From CAXXIC01 sp964534355 (GTDB lineage: Bacteria; Bacteroidota; Bacteroidia; Bacteroidales; UBA7332): a DNA stretch of 9,510 nt. Positions 7,731-9,510 of this stretch are shown here, piece after piece. The stretch spans positions 1-9,510 of the forward strand of contig CAZHNZ010000144.1 of NCBI GenBank assembly GCA_964534355.1. Reading direction: 5' to 3'. Position 1 is the first letter of the stretch; the number at the start of each line of letters is the position of its first letter. The notes below the pieces were generated by a model. The model ran no database searches and was not told where the DNA came from. It saw only the letters and a program-made list of their open reading frames with translations. Position numbers and translations under genes: made by a program.

Positions 7731-8545
7731 CAGAAACCATTGATTGTCTGACGAATAGCAACCAGGCGGGTCAACAACCCTTCCAGTTCATCGAGGGGCA
7801 ACATGTTTGCGCCATCCGACTTCGCGTTTTTGGGATCTTCGTGCGTCTCGATAAACAATCCATCGACACCCACCGCCACGCCGGCACGAGCCACCGGCTC
7901 AATCAGGTGAGGCAATCCACCGGTGACACCCACTGTTTGATTGGGTTGCTGCAACGAGTGTGTCACATCGAGTATCACAGGATAACCAAAGCCCTGCATG
8001 GCCGGAATACCGCGGTAATCAACAATCAGATCGTAGTAGCCAAAAGTAGTTCCCCGGTCGGTAATCATCACATTCGGATTGCCGGCATCTGCCACTTTTT
8101 GTGCAGCAAATTGCATAGCTTCGGGAGACAGAAACTGTCCCTTCTTTATATTCACCACTTTACCGGTTTCGGCAGCAGCCATCAACAGGTCTGTCTGACG
8201 ACATAAAAAGGCCGGAATTTGCAGCACATCCACATACTCCGCAGCCATGGCAGCCTCGTCTGCCGAGTGAATATCAGTAACCGTGGGAATGCCAAAGGTT
8301 TCGCTCACTTTGCGCAAAACTTTCAGTGCAGCTTCGTCGCCTATACCGGTAAAAGAGTCATTTCGCGATCGGTTGGCTTTTCGGTACGAGCCCTTAAACA
8401 CGTATGGGATAGCCAGTTTGTCGGTAATTGTCACTATTTTTTCGGCAATGCGTAATGCCATATCCTCACCTTCGATTACACAAGGGCCTGCCAACAAAAA
8501 GAAGTTGCCTGCATCCCTGTGTCTTAGATTTAATTGTGGTAACAT
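7730..8545 (-). CDS. kdsA: 3-deoxy-D-manno-octulosonate-8-phosphate synthase, metal-dependent type
   Basis: KdsA condenses phosphoenolpyruvate with arabinose 5-phosphate to give KDO-8-phosphate, the precursor of the inner-core sugar of lipopolysaccharide. The cytoplasmic barrel carries GPCVIEG (20-26 of the 271-residue form), KGSYRKANRSR (51-61) and GTTFGYYDL (165-173). Cys22, His196, Glu233 and Asp244 sit exactly 11 residues after the four metal ligands of the Aquifex aeolicus enzyme (Cys11, His185, Glu222, Asp233). That places it in the metal-dependent class, unlike the Asn-containing Escherichia coli enzyme. I chose the ATG at 8545. The frame can be extended to a TTG at 8566 (278 residues), but those 7 residues are not expected and no ribosome-binding site supports them. 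It is the first gene of the probable five-gene operon and overlaps the next gene by one base. Confidence 0.95.
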   Translation of the reverse strand: MLPQLNLRHRDAGNFFLLAGPCVIEGEDMALRIAEKIVTITDKLAIPYVFKGSYRKANRSRNDSFTGIGDEAALKVLRKVSETFGIPTVTDIHSADEAAMAAEYVDVLQIPAFLCRQTDLLMAAAETGKVVNIKKGQFLSPEAMQFAAQKVADAGNPNVMITDRGTTFGYYDLIVDYRGIPAMQGFGYPVILDVTHSLQQPNQTVGVTGGLPHLIEPVARAGVAVGVDGLFIETHEDPKNAKSDGANMLPLDELEGLLTRLVAIRQTINGF

Positions 8546-8596
8546 ATTATGTTGTTTTATTATCAATAATACCTTATCCGGTTATTTACAAAAACC

Positions 8597-8628
8597 CAAA
8601 GCTACAAATAAAGAGAGAGATACGCAAA
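8597..8628 (-). promoter_or_regulatory. Bacteroidota-type promoter for the kdsA operon
   Basis: On the minus strand TTTG (8628-8625) is followed after 20 bases by TAGCTTTG (8604-8597), an exact match to the primary sigma factor pattern of Bacteroidota (TTTG at -33, TAnnTTTG at -7). It would place the transcript start near 8590, about 45 bases before the kdsA ATG. The -33 box begins two bases beyond the preceding terminator hairpin. No equally good site occurs in front of the four following genes, so this promoter may serve all five. Confidence 0.7.
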
Positions 8629-8630
8629 TA

Positions 8631-8674
8631 AAAAAGAGGCTGAACTCATTCTGTTTCTGAGACAACCTCTTTTT
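8631..8674 (-). terminator. Rho-independent terminator after the TPR-like gene
   Basis: On the minus strand AAAAAGAGGTTG (8674-8663) pairs with CAGCCTCTTTTT (8642-8631), giving 12 pairs of which one is a U-G wobble. After a small bulge a further CTCA/TGAG segment extends the stem, leaving a loop of about 9 bases. A run of T follows directly (8635-8630). It begins 25 bases after the stop of the TPR-like gene. Because the stem has A on one side and T on the other it is nearly symmetrical and might also stop transcription coming the other way. Confidence 0.85.
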
Positions 8675-8699
8675 GTAATATGTTCTCTGTATTTTAAAC

Positions 8700-9215
8700 T
8701 CAGAATCGCTTCATCATATCTTCGATTTCTCTGATTTGACCGGCAAGCATCTTGTGTTTATCCAGCTTTTTGGTTTCCTGAATATAATGCGTAGCCAGCT
8801 TTTTATTGCGTTGCGACAGTGCTATTCCGGCCAAATTCAATTTGGCGACAGCCTGATCATTTTTCATTCTGAGACCTGTATTCAGAGCCTTTTTAAACAA
8901 TTTTTCCGCCTTTGGCAAATTTCTTTTTTGCGATTCCATCAATGCGCTGAGGTAATAATAATAAGCCTCTTGCGATTTCACGAGGTTTTCAGGTTTTTTT
9001 ACACGTGACAATGCTTTTGCAGCCGAAGCCATATCTGCTTTACGGACATAATAAAAAGCAAGAAGAATGCTTTCGTTCCGGAAATGAAGCAAAGCAGCAA
9101 TACCCGATGCCAAAACAGCTAACACACCCAAAAAGATAAACCCGAAAACAAAAAGAAGCACTGCGCCGATAAACAGAAGAGATGCAATGATTAAACGAAT
9201 GTATTTACTTACCAT
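8700..9215 (-). CDS. Membrane-anchored TPR-like protein of unknown function
   Basis: This 171-residue protein has two parts. The first is a pair of adjacent hydrophobic segments, about 7-24 and 26-43, separated only by a short turn, so it probably forms a membrane hairpin. The second, about 48-150, is an alpha-helical region reading like two to three TPR-type helix pairs. Clear units are YYYYLSALMESQKRNLPKAE (85-104) running into LFKKALNTG, and AKLNLAGIALSQRNKKLA (124-141). TPR domains mediate protein contacts, and no catalytic motif is visible. With both ends of the hairpin on one side, the soluble part is most simply cytoplasmic, but this is inference. The gene has its own promoter and terminator, so it is monocistronic. 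Similar small proteins occur in Bacteroidales, and I know of no assigned function. Confidence 0.8.
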   Translation of the reverse strand: MVSKYIRLIIASLLFIGAVLLFVFGFIFLGVLAVLASGIAALLHFRNESILLAFYYVRKADMASAAKALSRVKKPENLVKSQEAYYYYLSALMESQKRNLPKAEKLFKKALNTGLRMKNDQAVAKLNLAGIALSQRNKKLATHYIQETKKLDKHKMLAGQIREIEDMMKRF

Positions 9216-9246
9216 GATTGTTGATTAAATGAGTTTTTTAGTGGCA

Positions 9247-9277
9247 CAAAATTAGCAATATTTATTCATTCTGCAAA
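9247..9277 (-). promoter_or_regulatory. Bacteroidota-type promoter for the TPR-like gene
   Basis: On the minus strand TTTG (9277-9274), 19 bases, then TAATTTTG (9254-9247), again an exact TTTG/TAnnTTTG pair. The expected transcript start near 9240 leaves a leader of about 25 bases before the ATG at 9215. It lies just downstream of the tRNA terminator, so the TPR-like gene is expressed independently of the stable RNAs. Confidence 0.7.
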
Positions 9278-9300
9278 GGCAGCAACAGCGCAAAAACAAA

Positions 9301-9332
9301 AAAAACCGCAATCTGTATAGTTTGCGGTTTTT
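9301..9332 (-). terminator. Rho-independent terminator after tRNA-Thr
   Basis: AAAAACCGCAA (9301-9311) and its exact complement (9322-9332) form an 11-pair stem with a 10-base loop. On the minus strand the stem is followed by a T-rich tail (9300-9292). It begins 3 bases after the tRNA 3' end and would end a joint SRP RNA/tRNA transcript. Confidence 0.9.
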
Positions 9333-9335
9333 AAG

Positions 9336-9409
9336 AGCCTTCAGAGGGATTCGAACCCACGACCCCGAGATTACAAATCACGTGCTCTGGCCAACTGAGC
9401 TATGAAGGC
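9336..9409 (-). tRNA. trnT: tRNA-Thr (anticodon UGU)
   Basis: A 74-base cloverleaf on the minus strand. The acceptor GCCTTCA pairs fully with TGAAGGC. The D stem is GCTC/GAGC with loop AGTTGGCCA. The anticodon arm CGTGA-TTTGTAA-TCTCG has anticodon TGT (9374-9376 on the + strand as ACA). The variable loop is GGGTC and the T arm is GTGGG-TTCGAAT-CCCTC. The discriminator base is T (9336). CCA is not encoded, since CTT follows. Both the anticodon stem (third pair) and the T stem (second pair) contain a U-U mismatch, while all other pairs are standard. It reads threonine ACN codons, chiefly ACA. It starts four bases after the SRP RNA end. Confidence 0.95.
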
Positions 9410-9413
9410 AGGT

Positions 9414-9510
9414 GGGTAAGCTTACTACATCGCGCCGCTACAACCAACGACCCTTGCTGCGATCAAGCCCTGGGGGATTAGAAGGGAGCATGCCGTATAG
9501 GACTTACCCG
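9414..9510 (-). ncRNA. ffs: Signal recognition particle RNA (4.5S / small bacterial type)
   Basis: About 97 bases on the minus strand with the features of small bacterial SRP RNA, which with Ffh targets membrane and exported proteins. The ends pair: GGGTAAG (9509-9503) with CTTACCC (9420-9414). Near the middle, CAGG and AGCA flank a 10-base segment (GCTTGATCGC), the same length as the apical hairpin between CAGG and AGCA in the Escherichia coli RNA. These two strands form the symmetric loop bound by the Ffh M domain. GATGTAG near the 3' end also resembles the E. coli RNA. The apical loop is unusual (UGAU where GGAA is common). The 5' end may extend one or a few bases beyond the window, and the promoter is outside. 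The 3' end is probably set by tRNA processing. Confidence 0.85.

Noticed and set aside
8546..8566. TTG start adding seven residues to KdsA
   Set aside because: The start would be a rare codon without ribosome-binding support, and the 271-residue form from the ATG at 8545 already covers the whole family region.

Overview
The window looks like ordinary chromosome from a member of the Bacteroidota, most likely order Bacteroidales. Four things point there. There is a PorT-type protein of the type IX secretion system. Two promoter candidates match the Bacteroidota pattern (TTTG, 19-20 bases, TAnnTTTG). Most starts lack a Shine-Dalgarno sequence. The kdsA and NagZ-fusion proteins read like Bacteroidales versions. 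Gene density is high, and I see no phage, insertion sequence, CRISPR array or other mobile element.

Positions 1-1813 (+ strand) hold the end of a histidine operon: the 3' part of hisH, then hisA and hisF. HisH and HisF together form imidazole-glycerol-phosphate synthase, and HisA makes its substrate. hisIE does not follow. The next gene (1894-2604, +) is a PorT-like outer-membrane protein, whose 3' end overlaps tail-to-tail with the gene coming from the other strand.

Positions 2585-8545 (- strand) look like a five-gene operon read right to left: kdsA (KDO-8-phosphate synthase), a small YfcE-type metallophosphoesterase, a secreted protein consisting only of the 5'-nucleotidase C-terminal domain, a secreted metallophosphatase consisting only of the 5'-nucleotidase catalytic domain, and a secreted 1000-residue fusion of a NagZ-like GH3 glycosidase with a beta-lactamase/AmiE-like serine hydrolase. 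Spacings are -1, 37, 10 and -1 bases, and the only clear promoter lies before kdsA. The common theme is the envelope: lipid A core sugar synthesis, periplasmic nucleotide salvage and peptidoglycan-fragment recycling.

Positions 8631-9510 (- strand) hold a stable-RNA and small-gene cluster: SRP RNA (ffs), then tRNA-Thr(UGU) only four bases later, a terminator, a promoter, a membrane-anchored TPR-like protein and another terminator.

No plainly new system is visible. The best leads are the loss of the catalytic lysine (SxxK to SxxN) in the serine-hydrolase half of the fusion, the split and order-reversed 5'-nucleotidase, and the SRP RNA/tRNA-Thr transcript with its unusual SRP tetraloop and two U-U mismatches in the tRNA.
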